Source: an uncultured SAR86 cluster bacterium (lineage in GTDB: Bacteria > Pseudomonadota > Gammaproteobacteria > Magnimaribacterales > D2472). From it: a stretch of DNA of 64,000 nt. Location of the stretch: positions 184,375 to 248,374 of the forward strand of contig CACJML010000003.1 of NCBI GenBank assembly GCA_902594515.1, in the 5' to 3' direction. The notes beneath the pieces are model-generated. The model made no database searches and was not told the DNA's origin. It saw only the letters and a program-made list of their open reading frames with translations. Shown one piece after another: positions 19,946 to 30,600 of this stretch. Numbering within the stretch: the stretch's first letter is position 1; every line of letters begins with the position of its first letter. A program made the translations under genes and the position numbers.

Positions 19946-21212
19946 CTGTTGGTAGTTCAAACCAGCTTGTTGTATACCTAGGTGACACATTTGCTCTTCT
20001 CATCGCTGTGAATCCTATTTTGCTTTGAGAAGCAAAATTTACTTGAGTACTAGAGTGATTAATTTTATCAAGAGTTTTCATTAGTTGATTGTTGCGCCTT
20101 GCTCCGTTTATTTGCTCGAATAGCTCATACTGTAAAACATTTTCATCAGTAAACTGACTTAACATTACACCTGCTTTTGCATAACAAAAACCATGTCTGA
20201 ATATCTTGGGAAGAATCCATCGTATGCTGGATAAGATATCCCGAGTATCGTCGCTAGGCTGATGCAAAGTATAGAATTTTATGGTTTGATGCTGCCTGTC
20301 TTGTGTTCTAAAAGGGCTTGTCCTAATAAAGACACCAACTTTTGAGCATAGCTGACCCTCTTTTCGAAGTTTCTCGCATGCCCTGACACCAAAATCATTC
20401 ACAATAGGTGAAAGAGTATTGAGATCACTGATTTTATTCGCAAAGCTTCTGCTAACAACAATTTGTTTTTTGGGAGCAGGATTTTCATCCATTGCCAAGC
20501 ATCTTTCTCCTCTTAATTCCCTCACTGTTCTTTCTAAAACCACACTATATTTCTTTCTAATCAATGGAATGTTTGAGCATGCTAAGTCATAAGCATTTTT
20601 CATCCCAGAATCGCTAAGCTTTTTATTGAGTCGTCTTCCCACTCCCCATACCTGATGAATGGGTACTCTTTTTAATGCGGTCTCAATATCTTTTTGATTA
20701 TTGGTGATACTGAAAATGCCAGGATAATGCGTTTGTTGTTTAGCTAAATAACTTGCAACTTTAGTTAAGGTTTTAGTCGGAGCGATCCCAATTCTTACTG
20801 GAATCCCAACCCACTGTTTAACAATATTCCTGCAGTACACTCCGAAGTCATTGGCCGCATCATGACTTTCAATTGCCAAGTTTTCTAAGTCAAGAAATGC
20901 TTCATCAATACTGTATATCTCTATTTTTTTTGACATTTGAGATAGTACGCTCATGACTCTGCTTGAAATATCTCCGTATAAAGCAAAGTTCGACGAAAAA
21001 ACTTGACCTCCGCTCTTTAGAAAACCTTCTTTTACTTTGAACCATGGAGCTCCCATTTGGATGCCAAAGTCTTTTGATTCTTTGCTACGAGCTATCACAC
21101 AGCCATCGTTATTTGAAAGCACAACAATTGGTACTTTTTTCAGATCAGGCCTAAAGATTCTTTCACAAGACGCATAAAAATTCTCACAATCTACTAATGC
21201 CAACAGATCCAT
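19938..21212 (-). CDS. umuC: DNA polymerase V catalytic subunit UmuC
   Basis: 424-aa Y-family error-prone polymerase for translesion synthesis. Active-site acidic residues occur in LVDCENFYASCE and YSIDEAFLDL; NNDGCVIARSKESKDFGIQMG is the family finger motif and WGVGRRLNKKL the HhH region. A QYELF near the C-terminus fits a beta-clamp binding motif. It starts one base after the umuD stop, so the pair is one SOS operon. Confidence 0.96.
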   Translation of the reverse strand: MDLLALVDCENFYASCERIFRPDLKKVPIVVLSNNDGCVIARSKESKDFGIQMGAPWFKVKEGFLKSGGQVFSSNFALYGDISSRVMSVLSQMSKKIEIYSIDEAFLDLENLAIESHDAANDFGVYCRNIVKQWVGIPVRIGIAPTKTLTKVASYLAKQQTHYPGIFSITNNQKDIETALKRVPIHQVWGVGRRLNKKLSDSGMKNAYDLACSNIPLIRKKYSVVLERTVRELRGERCLAMDENPAPKKQIVVSRSFANKISDLNTLSPIVNDFGVRACEKLRKEGQLCSKVGVFIRTSPFRTQDRQHQTIKFYTLHQPSDDTRDILSSIRWILPKIFRHGFCYAKAGVMLSQFTDENVLQYELFEQINGARRNNQLMKTLDKINHSSTQVNFASQSKIGFTAMRRANVSPRYTTSWFELPTVN

Positions 21213-21213
21213 A

Positions 21214-21645
21214 TTATTTGTATATATTGATTGCTGCTGTCACAACGCCTATAACCTCTAATTCATGACCTTGCTCAATAAAGATGGGTTGATATTTAGC
21301 ATTTTCTGCTATCAGTGCAATACGTGGTTTTAATTGCAATCTTTTGCATAAAAATTCACCGTCGATAGATGCAACAATGATATCGTTGTGGTTGGGTTTA
21401 ATGCTTCTATCCACAATTAATACTGCGCCACTACCTATGTTTGCATTGATCATTGAATCACCAGAAGCTTTTACTAGAAACGTAGCAACTTGATTCTTAA
21501 TCAAGTACTGATTCAAATCAATTGGAGTTTCTAGGTAATCATTTGCTGGGCTCGGAAAACCAACAGGCACACTCTCCGCAAAGAATGGAGTATAGTTTTG
21601 AGGCAGAGAATCCGCCGATATATTACCGATATAGCTTAATTTCAT
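21214..21645 (-). CDS. umuD: UmuD, SOS-induced autoprotease subunit of Pol V
   Basis: 143-aa S24 peptidase. RecA filament stimulates self-cleavage, and the product joins UmuC. Catalytic Ser in KASGDSMI and Lys in LCKRLQLKP are present. The cleavage junction, Cys-Gly in E. coli UmuD, reads Val-Gly here (PVGFPSPANDY). An exact SOS palindrome lies 14 bp upstream of the ATG. No Shine-Dalgarno is evident. Confidence 0.95.
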   Translation of the reverse strand: MKLSYIGNISADSLPQNYTPFFAESVPVGFPSPANDYLETPIDLNQYLIKNQVATFLVKASGDSMINANIGSGAVLIVDRSIKPNHNDIIVASIDGEFLCKRLQLKPRIALIAENAKYQPIFIEQGHELEVIGVVTAAINIYK

Positions 21646-21656
21646 AAAGGATAAAG

Positions 21657-21676
21657 TACTGTATAAATATACAGTA
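21657..21676 (-). promoter_or_regulatory. LexA (SOS) box of umuDC
   Basis: CTGTATAAATATACAG at 21659-21674 fits the gammaproteobacterial CTG-N10-CAG LexA operator, extended to a near-perfect 20-bp palindrome by flanking TA on both sides. It sits directly upstream of umuD, so umuDC should be LexA-repressed and DNA-damage induced. No similar box was seen before uvrB. Confidence 0.92.
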
Positions 21677-21707
21677 TTAAGTTTTTAAAGACAACTGGAT
21701 TGAAGGC

Positions 21708-22430
21708 TTAGATTTTAAACTCTTCCAAATTTTGAGATGTTGAATCTAGATAAAAACACCAACCTGTTTTACCCCAATCACCAAGAACCACACGTTTTAA
21801 TTTAGAATTTTTAACATCAAGTTCATGAATATTTGGCTTATGGGTATGACCGTGGATAAGCAAGTCGATACCATGCTTATCAAAAAATGAAGCCACTTCA
21901 TTTGTATTAACATCCATGATCATTAAATCTTTTTGAGAAGAATTTTTTTTGCTGGCATCACGCATGCTTGAAGCAATTGATTTTCGTTCGACCAGAGATT
22001 TATTGAGAAACTCAGTCTTCCATTTAGACGAGCGAACTTGCTTTTTAAATGTTTGATATTCAGTATCATCAACACAAAACATATCACCATGTGAAAGAGC
22101 AATTTTTTTTCCGAAATAGTCAAAAAAGAAAGGATCTGGAAGTAATGAGATGCCAGTAGATTCTGCAAAAGAGCTATCTAAAAGAAAGTCTCTATTACCG
22201 TGAATAAAAAATATTTCTAAACCTGCTTTGGATGCTTTGCTAAGAGCATCTTTTGTTGAAGTAATTAATGACGACGAATCATCATCACCGATCCATACTT
22301 CATAGAGGTCTCCCAGAATATAGAGTTGATCCAAATTGGAGGAGTGTGATTTTAGAAAATCTACAAAAGCATTAGTGAGTAAAGTATCTGTTTCTGATAG
22401 ATGTAAATCAGAAATAAAACCGAGGTTCAT
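21708..22430 (-). CDS. lpxH: UDP-2,3-diacylglucosamine diphosphatase
   Basis: 240 aa. Peripheral inner-membrane calcineurin-like phosphoesterase making lipid X in lipid A synthesis. The metal-site motifs are in order: ISDLHLSE (N-terminus), ILGDLYEVWIGDD, IHGNRDFLL, LSHGDMFC and IHGHTHKPNIH. This shows the organism builds lipid A. ATGA overlap with the upstream ppiB indicates co-transcription, an arrangement also found in other gammaproteobacteria. Confidence 0.93.
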   Translation of the reverse strand: MNLGFISDLHLSETDTLLTNAFVDFLKSHSSNLDQLYILGDLYEVWIGDDDSSSLITSTKDALSKASKAGLEIFFIHGNRDFLLDSSFAESTGISLLPDPFFFDYFGKKIALSHGDMFCVDDTEYQTFKKQVRSSKWKTEFLNKSLVERKSIASSMRDASKKNSSQKDLMIMDVNTNEVASFFDKHGIDLLIHGHTHKPNIHELDVKNSKLKRVVLGDWGKTGWCFYLDSTSQNLEEFKI

Positions 22431-23050
22431 TCACTAATAGAGACAGAGTTAATAGTCACAGGATTTGCTGGTGCATCTTGATAGCCATTGACAACCATAG
22501 TAGGACTTAGCGCAATACTATCAACTACCTCCATGCCTTCAATTACTTTTCCAAAGACTGCATAGCCCCATCCTTGGGTAGTCTCTGAAGAAAAGTTTAG
22601 AAAATCATTATCCGCATGATTAATAAAGAACTGACTCGTAGCAGAGTGGGGATCCATTGTCCTTGCCATGGCGATAGTACCTCTATCATTTTTAAGACCA
22701 TTATTGGCTTCATTTTTAATCGCATCAGACTCTGAAGGTTTATTTTGCATGTCAGCATCAAGGCCGCCACCTTGAATCATGAATCCTTCAATGATTCGAT
22801 GGAATATCGTATCACTGTAATAACCGCTGTTAGCGAGTGAAATAAAATTATCTACGGATATGGGCGCATTCTCTTTATCAAGCTCAATTTTTATTTCTCC
22901 TGCAGAAGTTGAGATAGTTGCAATCGGCATATTATTCTCCATTAAAACTGTTTGTTGATTAGAGGCCTCAGAGCAGCTCATTAAACAAAAAAAACCAATG
23001 AATAATAAAGTAGTTTTTTTTTGAAATTTCGCGATAGATTTAATTTTCAC
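22427..23050 (-). CDS. Cyclophilin-type peptidyl-prolyl isomerase, lipoprotein
   Basis: 207 aa. The mature part is a small bacterial cyclophilin (PpiA/PpiB type): ATISTSAGEIKIEL, FHRIIEGFMIQGG with the catalytic Arg, MARTMDPHSATSQFFIN and GYAVFGKVIEGMEVVDSI. Unlike cytoplasmic PpiB it has an N-terminal signal peptide ending LMSC (Cys26), so it should be a lipid-anchored periplasmic foldase. GTG start, no Shine-Dalgarno. Divergent from cysS. Confidence 0.9.
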   Translation of the reverse strand: MKIKSIAKFQKKTTLLFIGFFCLMSCSEASNQQTVLMENNMPIATISTSAGEIKIELDKENAPISVDNFISLANSGYYSDTIFHRIIEGFMIQGGGLDADMQNKPSESDAIKNEANNGLKNDRGTIAMARTMDPHSATSQFFINHADNDFLNFSSETTQGWGYAVFGKVIEGMEVVDSIALSPTMVVNGYQDAPANPVTINSVSISE

Positions 23051-23113
23051 TTTGAGAATCTAATATTAATTATTAACTATATGACCTTATAATATAGCAA
23101 TTCTAGTATACAC

Positions 23114-24490
23114 ATGAGTCTTAAGCTTTATAACACTCTAACTAATAAAAAAGAGATTTTTGAGCCCATTGAACAGGGCAAAGTCGGAATGTATGTTTGC
23201 GGTGTTACCGTATATGACAATTGTCACCTTGGCCATGCACGAGCATATGTAGCATTCGACATTTTAGTTCGTTACTTCCGATACCAAGGCTACAAAGTTA
23301 ATTACGTTAGAAATATTACTGACATTGAAGATAAGATCATTGAGCGAGCTAATGAGAATTCAGAGTCAATATACGATTTAACAAGCAGAACAATTGCAAG
23401 CATGCATGCGGACTTTCAAGGGCTTGGATTAATTGAACCAAATAGTGAGCCAAAAGCTACTGAATATATTGATGGCATGGTGACAATGATTGAAGATTTG
23501 ATAGCAAAAGGTCATGCATACGTTGCAGATAATAATGATGTATTTTTCTCTGTAAGAAGTTATGAGGAATATGGAAAACTATCTAACAAAGTTCTTGATG
23601 ATTTAGACCCGGGATCAAGAATTTCAGAGGATCAGGCAAAAGCTGACCCATTAGATTTTGTTTTATGGAAAAGTGCAAAACCTGAGGAACCATCATGGGA
23701 CTCGCCATGGGGGAAAGGAAGACCTGGTTGGCACATTGAATGCTCTGTGATGTCTTTAGAAAAGCTTGGCAAGAATTTTGATATTCATGGAGGCGGACCA
23801 GATTTAATTTTTCCACATCATGAAAATGAGATTGCTCAATCAAAATGCTCAAACGATTCTGAGTTTGCAAATTACTGGATTCATTCAGGATTGTTGAAAA
23901 TTGGTGGTGAAAAAATGTCAAAGTCACTTGGTAACTTTGCTTTGATCAAAGATTTAATTAAGCAATATCATTTTGAAGTCATAAGACTCTTCTTAATATC
24001 CAGTCACTATAGAAGCGAATTAAGTTTTGATGAAGGCTCTTTAAATCAAGCAAGAGCAGCACTAGAGAGGCTTTATACAACTTTAAAATTAAATGATGTA
24101 GATGCTGAAAACACCGCTACAGATAACCCTTTCATAAAAGCATTTGAGATGGCAATGAATGACGACTTAAATACACCTAAGGCTGTAAGTATTCTTTTTG
24201 ATCTTGCAAAGGAATTAAATTCAAGCAAGGACAAGAATTCTAGAAGTGAAAAATTATATGCATTCAAAACCATTGCAAATAATTTAGGCTTGCTTAGTGA
24301 TAAGCCTGAAAATTTCTTTAAATTTGGAGCTGAAGTGGATGATTTATTCATTCAAGAAAAAATAGATGCTAGGAATCAAGCTCGCAAAGAAAAAGATTTT
24401 AAAAAAGCGGATCAAATTAGGAATGAATTATCTGATTTGGGTATTCTTCTTGATGATGGCCCTGATGGAACAACCTGGAAAATAGAATAG
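23114..24490 (+). CDS. cysS: Cysteinyl-tRNA synthetase
   Basis: 458 aa, class I synthetase, matching E. coli CysS in length. Signature HIGH equivalent CHLGHARAYVAFD, zinc ligands including Cys28 (YVCGVTVYD), WHIECSVMS and the HHENE motif, and the KMSKS loop GGEKMSKSLGN. A TATAAT at 23088-23093 is a candidate -10 in the 63-bp divergent gap shared with the cyclophilin gene. Confidence 0.97.
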   Translation: MSLKLYNTLTNKKEIFEPIEQGKVGMYVCGVTVYDNCHLGHARAYVAFDILVRYFRYQGYKVNYVRNITDIEDKIIERANENSESIYDLTSRTIASMHADFQGLGLIEPNSEPKATEYIDGMVTMIEDLIAKGHAYVADNNDVFFSVRSYEEYGKLSNKVLDDLDPGSRISEDQAKADPLDFVLWKSAKPEEPSWDSPWGKGRPGWHIECSVMSLEKLGKNFDIHGGGPDLIFPHHENEIAQSKCSNDSEFANYWIHSGLLKIGGEKMSKSLGNFALIKDLIKQYHFEVIRLFLISSHYRSELSFDEGSLNQARAALERLYTTLKLNDVDAENTATDNPFIKAFEMAMNDDLNTPKAVSILFDLAKELNSSKDKNSRSEKLYAFKTIANNLGLLSDKPENFFKFGAEVDDLFIQEKIDARNQARKEKDFKKADQIRNELSDLGILLDDGPDGTTWKIE

Positions 24491-24497
24491 CTTAGTT

Positions 24498-24761
24498 ATG
24501 CATGAAGTAAAAAGCTATCAAATGTTTTTGTATAGATTAGAAGACAATTTATCAAAAATTACATCTTTAGAGAGAAGAATTTCAATGAAAGAAGGTAATG
24601 GACTTAATCCGACAAATGAAAAACAACTCCTAAAAGAACTCATTGAAAAGCAGACCTTAATTGTAAGAAAATTGATTGATGATTTAGGAATCAAGGTTGA
24701 GGATAGTAGTGATGAAGAGCGAAATAGAATTGCAAAAAGGATACTAAAAGCTCTAAGTTAA
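24498..24761 (+). CDS. Small hypothetical protein, helical
   Basis: 87 aa, charged, predicted mostly helical with a possible short coiled coil (heptad-like pattern about residues 10-32 and 42-62). No Cys, no signal peptide, no recognised motif. It begins 8 bp after the cysS stop and ends 4 bp before the 3' end of the convergent tRNA-Asn, so it is probably co-transcribed with cysS. Function unknown; the steady frame and tight spacing favour a real gene. Confidence 0.6.
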   Translation: MHEVKSYQMFLYRLEDNLSKITSLERRISMKEGNGLNPTNEKQLLKELIEKQTLIVRKLIDDLGIKVEDSSDEERNRIAKRILKALS

Positions 24762-24764
24762 GAA

Positions 24765-24840
24765 TGGCTCCCCGAGCAGGGCTCGAACCTGCGACAAATT
24801 GATTAACAGTCAACTGCTCTACCAACTGAGCTATCGGGGA
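24765..24840 (-). tRNA. tRNA-Asn (GTT)
   Basis: 76 nt including an encoded CCA end. Acceptor stem TCCCCGA/TCGGGGA, D-arm with AGCTCAGTTGGTAGAGC, anticodon GTT (complement at 24805-24807) in a CTGTTAA loop, and T-arm GGTTCGAGCC. All stems pair. Confidence 0.97.
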
Positions 24841-24851
24841 ACAAGGTTGGC

Positions 24852-24857
24852 ATTATA
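24852..24857 (-). promoter_or_regulatory. Candidate -10 of tRNA-Asn
   Basis: TATAAT on the minus strand 11 bp upstream of the mature tRNA 5' end, correct for a stable-RNA promoter. The -35 region is weak (TATTAC-like about 17 bp further up). Confidence 0.4.
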
Positions 24858-24888
24858 AATAAAAAATATAGAAAGTAATATATTAACC

Positions 24889-26898
24889 ATGACAAAAGTG
24901 TTGAAGGTACATTCAGATTTTGATCCCGCAGGCCATCAATCTATGGCTATTCAGCAGGCAGTTGAAGGCTTAAATGATGGACTGTTGCATCAAGTTTTAT
25001 TAGGTGTCACTGGGTCTGGTAAAACTTACACGATGGCAAAGATCATTGAAGAAACTCAAAGACCTGCAATCATAATGGCGCCCAATAAAACTCTAGCCGC
25101 TCAACTTTATGGAGAATTTAGAGACTTCTTTAAAGAGAATTCAGTAGAATATTTTGTTTCTTATTATGATTACTATCAGCCAGAGGCATATGTTCCCACG
25201 TCTGATACTTATATAGCCAAGGATGCTTCCATTAATGAGCATATTGAACAAATGCGTTTATCAGCAACTAAAGCTTTGCTTGAGCGAAATGATACAGTTG
25301 TTGTGGCAACAGTATCTTCAATTTATGGGTTAGGTGCTCCCGAATCTTACTTAAACATGATCTTGCACTTAGATCGTGGAGATATCATTGATCAGCGAGC
25401 TATTCTCAGAAGACTTTCTTCAATGCAATACACGCGAAATGATATTGATTTTAGGAGAGCCACCTTTCGAGTAAGAGGAGATGTAATCGATGTTTATCCT
25501 GCTGACTCTGAGAAAGAGGCACTAAGGATTGATTTATTTGGTGATGAAATAGAAAAATTATCTTGGATTGATCCTTTAACTGGTGAACTTATCAGCGAGG
25601 TACCCAGAGCAACCATATACCCCAAGACACATTACGTGACACCCAGGGAGACAGTCACTGATTGTTTAAAACTTATTAGAGAAGAGTTAAAAGATAGAAT
25701 CAAATATTTTAAATCCAATGAAAAGCTAGTTGAAGCACAACGACTTCAAGAAAGAACAACTTATGATTTAGAGATGATGGCTGAGCTTGGTTATTGTCAG
25801 GGGATTGAGAATTATTCACGATACTTATCAGGTAGATCTTCTGGTCAGCCACCTCCCTGTCTATTTGACTATATCCCTAAAAATGCAATTGTTTTCATGG
25901 ATGAATCTCATGTCTCTGTTCCGCAAATTGGCGGGATGTATAAAGGTGATAGATCTCGAAAAGAAACATTGGTTGATTATGGATTTCGATTGCCAAGCGC
26001 GCTTGATAATAGGCCTCTTAGATTTGAGGAATGGGAGCTCCTAACACCACAAAGAATTTATGTATCTGCAACCCCAGGGAAATACGAATTAGAAAATGGA
26101 GATAAAGTTGTTGAACTGCTCGTAAGACCTACAGGACTTATCGACCCAGAAGTTGATGTCAGACCAGCATCAACTCAGATAGATGATGTCATTGGAGAAT
26201 GTAATGAGAGAGCAAAGCTTAAAGAGCGAGTCTTAATTACAACACTTACTAAAAGAATGGCAGAGGATCTAACGGATTATCTTAATGAAAATGGGATTAA
26301 AACAAGGTACATGCACTCAGATATTGATACTGTTGAGCGAGTTGAGATTATTAGAGATTTAAGATTAGGTAAGTTTGATGTTCTGGTTGGAATTAACTTG
26401 TTAAGAGAGGGTTTAGACATCCCTGAAGTGAGTCTGGTTGCAATCTTAGATGCAGACAAGGAAGGTTTTTTGAGATCTGAGGGAACACTCATTCAAACCA
26501 TTGGAAGGGCAGCAAGGAATATCAGAGGGAAAGCAATTTTGTATGCGGATAAAGTTACAGGCTCAATGGATAGAGCAATGAAAGAGACTAATAGAAGAAG
26601 AGAAATCCAGGTCACTTTTAATAAAGAAAATAAAATCAAACCAAAATCTATTGTCAAAGAAATTAAAGATATTATGGAGGGCGCTAGACCTAATACTAGA
26701 TCAGGTAAAAACAAGCCTAAGAACTTTGAGGATGAATTGCCATTTAAGATCGAATTAGATAATCCAGAGGTTATTTCTAACTCAATCAATTTACTTGAAA
26801 AGCAAATGTATAAATATGCTCAAGAAACTGAATATGAGCGAGCAGCCTTTTGTAGGGACAAAATTAAAGACCTTAAATACCAGTTAATTAATTCCTAA
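24889..26898 (+). CDS. uvrB: Excinuclease ABC subunit B
   Basis: 669 aa (E. coli 673). Damage-verification helicase of nucleotide excision repair. Walker A GVTGSGKT, the beta-hairpin [46 protein letters not shown] and QTIGRAARN helicase motifs, and a C-terminal UVR domain ([10 protein letters not shown]) for UvrA/UvrC contact. The start has no Shine-Dalgarno; a TAATAT lies 7 bp upstream. Unlike E. coli uvrB, no LexA box is visible. Confidence 0.98.
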   Translation: MTKVLKVHSDFDPAGHQSMAIQQAVEGLNDGLLHQVLLGVTGSGKTYTMAKIIEETQRPAIIMAPNKTLAAQLYGEFRDFFKENSVEYFVSYYDYYQPEAYVPTSDTYIAKDASINEHIEQMRLSATKALLERNDTVVVATVSSIYGLGAPESYLNMILHLDRGDIIDQRAILRRLSSMQYTRNDIDFRRATFRVRGDVIDVYPADSEKEALRIDLFGDEIEKLSWIDPLTGELISEVPRATIYPKTHYVTPRETVTDCLKLIREELKDRIKYFKSNEKLVEAQRLQERTTYDLEMMAELGYCQGIENYSRYLSGRSSGQPPPCLFDYIPKNAIVFMDESHVSVPQIGGMYKGDRSRKETLVDYGFRLPSALDNRPLRFEEWELLTPQRIYVSATPGKYELENGDKVVELLVRPTGLIDPEVDVRPASTQIDDVIGECNERAKLKERVLITTLTKRMAEDLTDYLNENGIKTRYMHSDIDTVERVEIIRDLRLGKFDVLVGINLLREGLDIPEVSLVAILDADKEGFLRSEGTLIQTIGRAARNIRGKAILYADKVTGSMDRAMKETNRRREIQVTFNKENKIKPKSIVKEIKDIMEGARPNTRSGKNKPKNFEDELPFKIELDNPEVISNSINLLEKQMYKYAQETEYERAAFCRDKIKDLKYQLINS

Positions 26899-27653
26899 TT
26901 GCATCCTAATCCCAGGATTAAATAATAGTAATCTTTAACTCTAGTAACATAATCTACTGCTTGAATACCTCTTTTATAGTTTTTTGAATTACCTGCGAGT
27001 TCACTATGATTCACCTCTTCAGTTAAAAAACTAGATAGATCATCCCAAGTGATTTCAAAATTCTCTTTATTTAAATTTATTTGGATTTCCTCTAGATATC
27101 TATTGATATTTCCAACGCCAAGGTTATAGGCAGCAAGTGCAATTGAAATCGTATCACCAGTTGATGTACCGAAATTTATTTCATCAATTAACTTTGCTAT
27201 ATAACTTGCTCCTCCATTAATACTTTGAACAGGATCCAGTCTATTTTCTACTCCCAAAGATTTAGCGGTTGGAAGAGTTAACATCATCATGCCCTTAACC
27301 TGAGTTGCAGACCTAGCTTTTGGATTCCATTGGGATTCCTGAAAGGCTATTGCTGCCAATAATTCCCAGTCAAGATTATTCAATTTTGCAGCTTCTTTAA
27401 ATTCATCAATATAAGATAAAAATCTCTCTTGATAGAGAAGATTAAACTTATCTTTTTCAAATTCTGATAGGTTAGATAATGACCAAAGTTTTTCCTTAGT
27501 ATTTGCACATGAACTTGATAATTGTTCATCATTGAGAGATTGATCAGAACAACTGAACATAAAAATCATAACTGATAAAACAAAAAAAATAGCTCGATTA
27601 ATTCTTATCTTTTTTATCTTTTTAATTTGATTCACCACTATAATTAAAACCAC
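26895..27653 (-). CDS. Short MltF-like lytic transglycosylase, lipoprotein
   Basis: 252 aa. Signal peptide with lipobox-like MFSC, a linker, then an SLT domain from about residue 85: catalytic Glu in [41 protein letters not shown] and [14 protein letters not shown]. This resembles the C-terminal catalytic half of MltF. The amino-acid-binding-protein-like N-domain (about 240 aa) of full MltF is missing. Its divergent position beside purL matches the E. coli mltF-purL locus, supporting orthology with domain loss. Overlaps uvrB tail by 4 bp. Confidence 0.85.
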   Translation of the reverse strand: MVLIIVVNQIKKIKKIRINRAIFFVLSVMIFMFSCSDQSLNDEQLSSSCANTKEKLWSLSNLSEFEKDKFNLLYQERFLSYIDEFKEAAKLNNLDWELLAAIAFQESQWNPKARSATQVKGMMMLTLPTAKSLGVENRLDPVQSINGGASYIAKLIDEINFGTSTGDTISIALAAYNLGVGNINRYLEEIQINLNKENFEITWDDLSSFLTEEVNHSELAGNSKNYKRGIQAVDYVTRVKDYYYLILGLGCN

Positions 27654-27673
27654 AATATTTTAGAAAAAGTTCA

Positions 27674-30600
27674 GTGTCAAAAAGTTTTAGCTTGTTCCTG
27701 CAAGGTCAATCAAGTTTTTCTAGCGCCCAATTATCTCGCATAAAAGCCAAGCTTAAAAAAAATCTAAGTAGTAAGATTTCTTTGACCGCAAATGATTATT
27801 TTTTGATCAACTCTCAAAAGGTTCTAGATGCTGATAAGTTAAAGGAAGTTCTTCATGCAGAAGAAACACTTAAAGACTGCTCTTTCTATATTGGTGCACG
27901 TCTTGGGACCATTTCGCCATGGTCCTCTAAGGCCGGTGATATTTTAAAAAATATTGGTTTTGATCAATTACGAATTGAGAAATTTGTCGGATTCAATTTA
28001 GTAGGATTTGAAATTGATGATTTTCAGTTAGAAGCAATTTTTGATCCAATGACTCAATCAATATTTCAAAAACCTCCGCTTGAATTTTTTGATTCTTCTT
28101 TATCATCTAAAGATCAGCGTGTCATAGATTTTTGTAATAAAGGCATCGATGCTTTAAAGACCGCAAACTCAGAATTGGGATTAGCCCTATCAAATGATGA
28201 AATAGAATATCTAGATATTTTCTATTCAAATGAAAAACGAGATCCAACTGAATCTGAATTAATGATGTTTGCTCAAGCGAACTCTGAACACTGCAGACAT
28301 AAAATTTTTAATGCTGATTGGTCTCTTGACAGTGAAAAGGTTGAATCGTCTTTATTTGATTTGATAAAGAAAACAAGCAAAGGAGATAAGCCTCATCTTA
28401 TTTCTGCTTACAAAGATAATGCTGCTGTTATAAGTGGCAAGGTTTCAAATTTGCTAGAACAAAATTCTAAAGATGTTTATAAATTCGAGTCTCAATTAAT
28501 GAACTCAATAATAAAGGTAGAAACCCATAATCATCCTACGGCAATTTCTCCCTTTCCAGGTGCTGCTACGGGTTCTGGTGGTGAAATTAGAGATGAGGGT
28601 GCTACTGGCTCTGGAGCCAAACCAAAAACTGGCCTAGTCGGATTTAATGTATCAAACCTTAATCTGGATGACGATAACATGCCTAAACAGAAAGCTCCTT
28701 TTCCTGATAGGATCGCATCTCCAAAACAAATAATGATAGAAGGGCCTATTGGTGCGGCAGCATTTAACAATGAATTTGGCAGACCTTGTACTTTAGGTTA
28801 TTTCAGGGTTTTACAAACAAAAACCAATAGAGAAAAAAGTGCATACGGATATCACAAACCAATTATGCTTGCAGGAGGTATCGGGCAGATTAAAGATGCT
28901 TACAGCTTAAAGGGAGGAATAGATCATAATCACTTGGTAATTGTATTGGGTGGCCCATCCATGCTTATTGGTCTTGGTGGCGGAGCTGCTTCATCAGTTT
29001 CTTCAGGAGAAAGTGAAGAGGAATTGGATTTTGCTTCTGTTCAAAGAGGCAATGCTGAAATGGAGAGAAGGTGTCAAGAAGTCATTAATGCATGTATTTC
29101 AAAGAAAGAAAATATTATTAAATTTATTCATGATGTTGGTGCAGGCGGTCTCTCTAATGCAATTCCTGAGTTAGCAAAAGATACTGGATGGGGCGTTGAT
29201 ATAGATCTAGGAAAGGTTCCCGTTGCTGATAAAAACATGACCCCAATGGAAATATGGTGCAATGAATCTCAAGAAAGATATGTTTTGGCTATTCATCCTG
29301 ATGATAAAAAAATGTTTGAAAATATATGCAGTCGCGAAAGATGCCCTTATGCAATTGTTGGAAAGACTATTGAGGATCAGTTAGTTCGTGTAACAAGCCC
29401 TGATAGCAGGTTTATGCCAGTGAATGTTCCTTTGGATATGCTTTTTGGTGATCTGCCTAAAACTAAGATTAATGTTTCTTCAGAACACCCAAAAAATTTT
29501 CATGATTTCGAAGCAAAAGATAGTTTAGAAAAAAATATTCTTAAAGTTCTAAGGCATCCTACAGTTGGGTCCAAACAGTTTTTAATCACCATTGGAGATA
29601 GAACAGTAGGTGGTTTGATAGCACGAGATCAGATGGTAGGAAAATATCAGGTCCCGACTTCAAATTACTCTATGGTGAACAACTCCTTCACTGAATATCA
29701 CGGCGAAGCAATCTCAATGGGAGAAAAGCCATCAATTGCAATTTCGAATCCAAGCGCTTCAATGCGTATGGCTCTAGCTGAGTCAATCTTTAATCTAATG
29801 AGTGCGCCAATAAAATCATTAGATCGCGTTGTATTATCAGCTAATTGGATGGCTGCTTGTGGGAGTAATCAAGATGACTTGGCATTGAGGGAGGGTGTAG
29901 AGGCTTTATCAAAGATTTGTTGTGAGCTTGATATCTCAATCCCTGTTGGAAAAGACTCTTTATCAATGAGATCAAAATGGGTTGAAGAGGGACAGAATTT
30001 TGAAGTTAAGTCTCCTTTAACTGGAGTAATATCAGCAATGGCTCCAGTGATTGATACAAGGCTGGCAATCACTACAGAATTAGAGTCTTGCTCTAATGAT
30101 TTATATCACATCAAACTTTCAGATAAACAAAGAATGGGCGGCTCAATCCTTGCATTAATTAAAGACCAGCTGAGTCTAGAGACCCCAGATGTAGAAAATG
30201 CTAAACAAATTAGAGAGCTATTTAATTTAATCCAAAATGAAATACTAAATAAAAAAATAACAGCTCTACATGATATTTCGGATGGAGGAATGCTTGCAGC
30301 TTTATGTGAGCTATCTTTTACTAATAAAGTTGGCTTAGATATTTTTCTTTCTACATCAGATGAACAAATTCATAGTGAATTATTCAATGAAGAGCTTGGC
30401 TTAATCATTCAGTACAAAGGAGAGGTTGATGAATTAAGCAATAAACTTTCAGAAATCGGCTGCTCAATTGAAAAATGTGGAGTTACTTCCACGGCTTATG
30501 AACTTCAGATTTTTGATAAGAAAATGAAAAATATTTTTAGCTCCTCGTGCATTGAGCTTGAAAAAGCTTGGCAGGAAACCTCTACTAAAATAAGAATGGA

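Noticed and set aside
23583..23927. 114-aa open frame antisense to cysS
   Set aside because: Covers the synthetase core; no protein features of its own.
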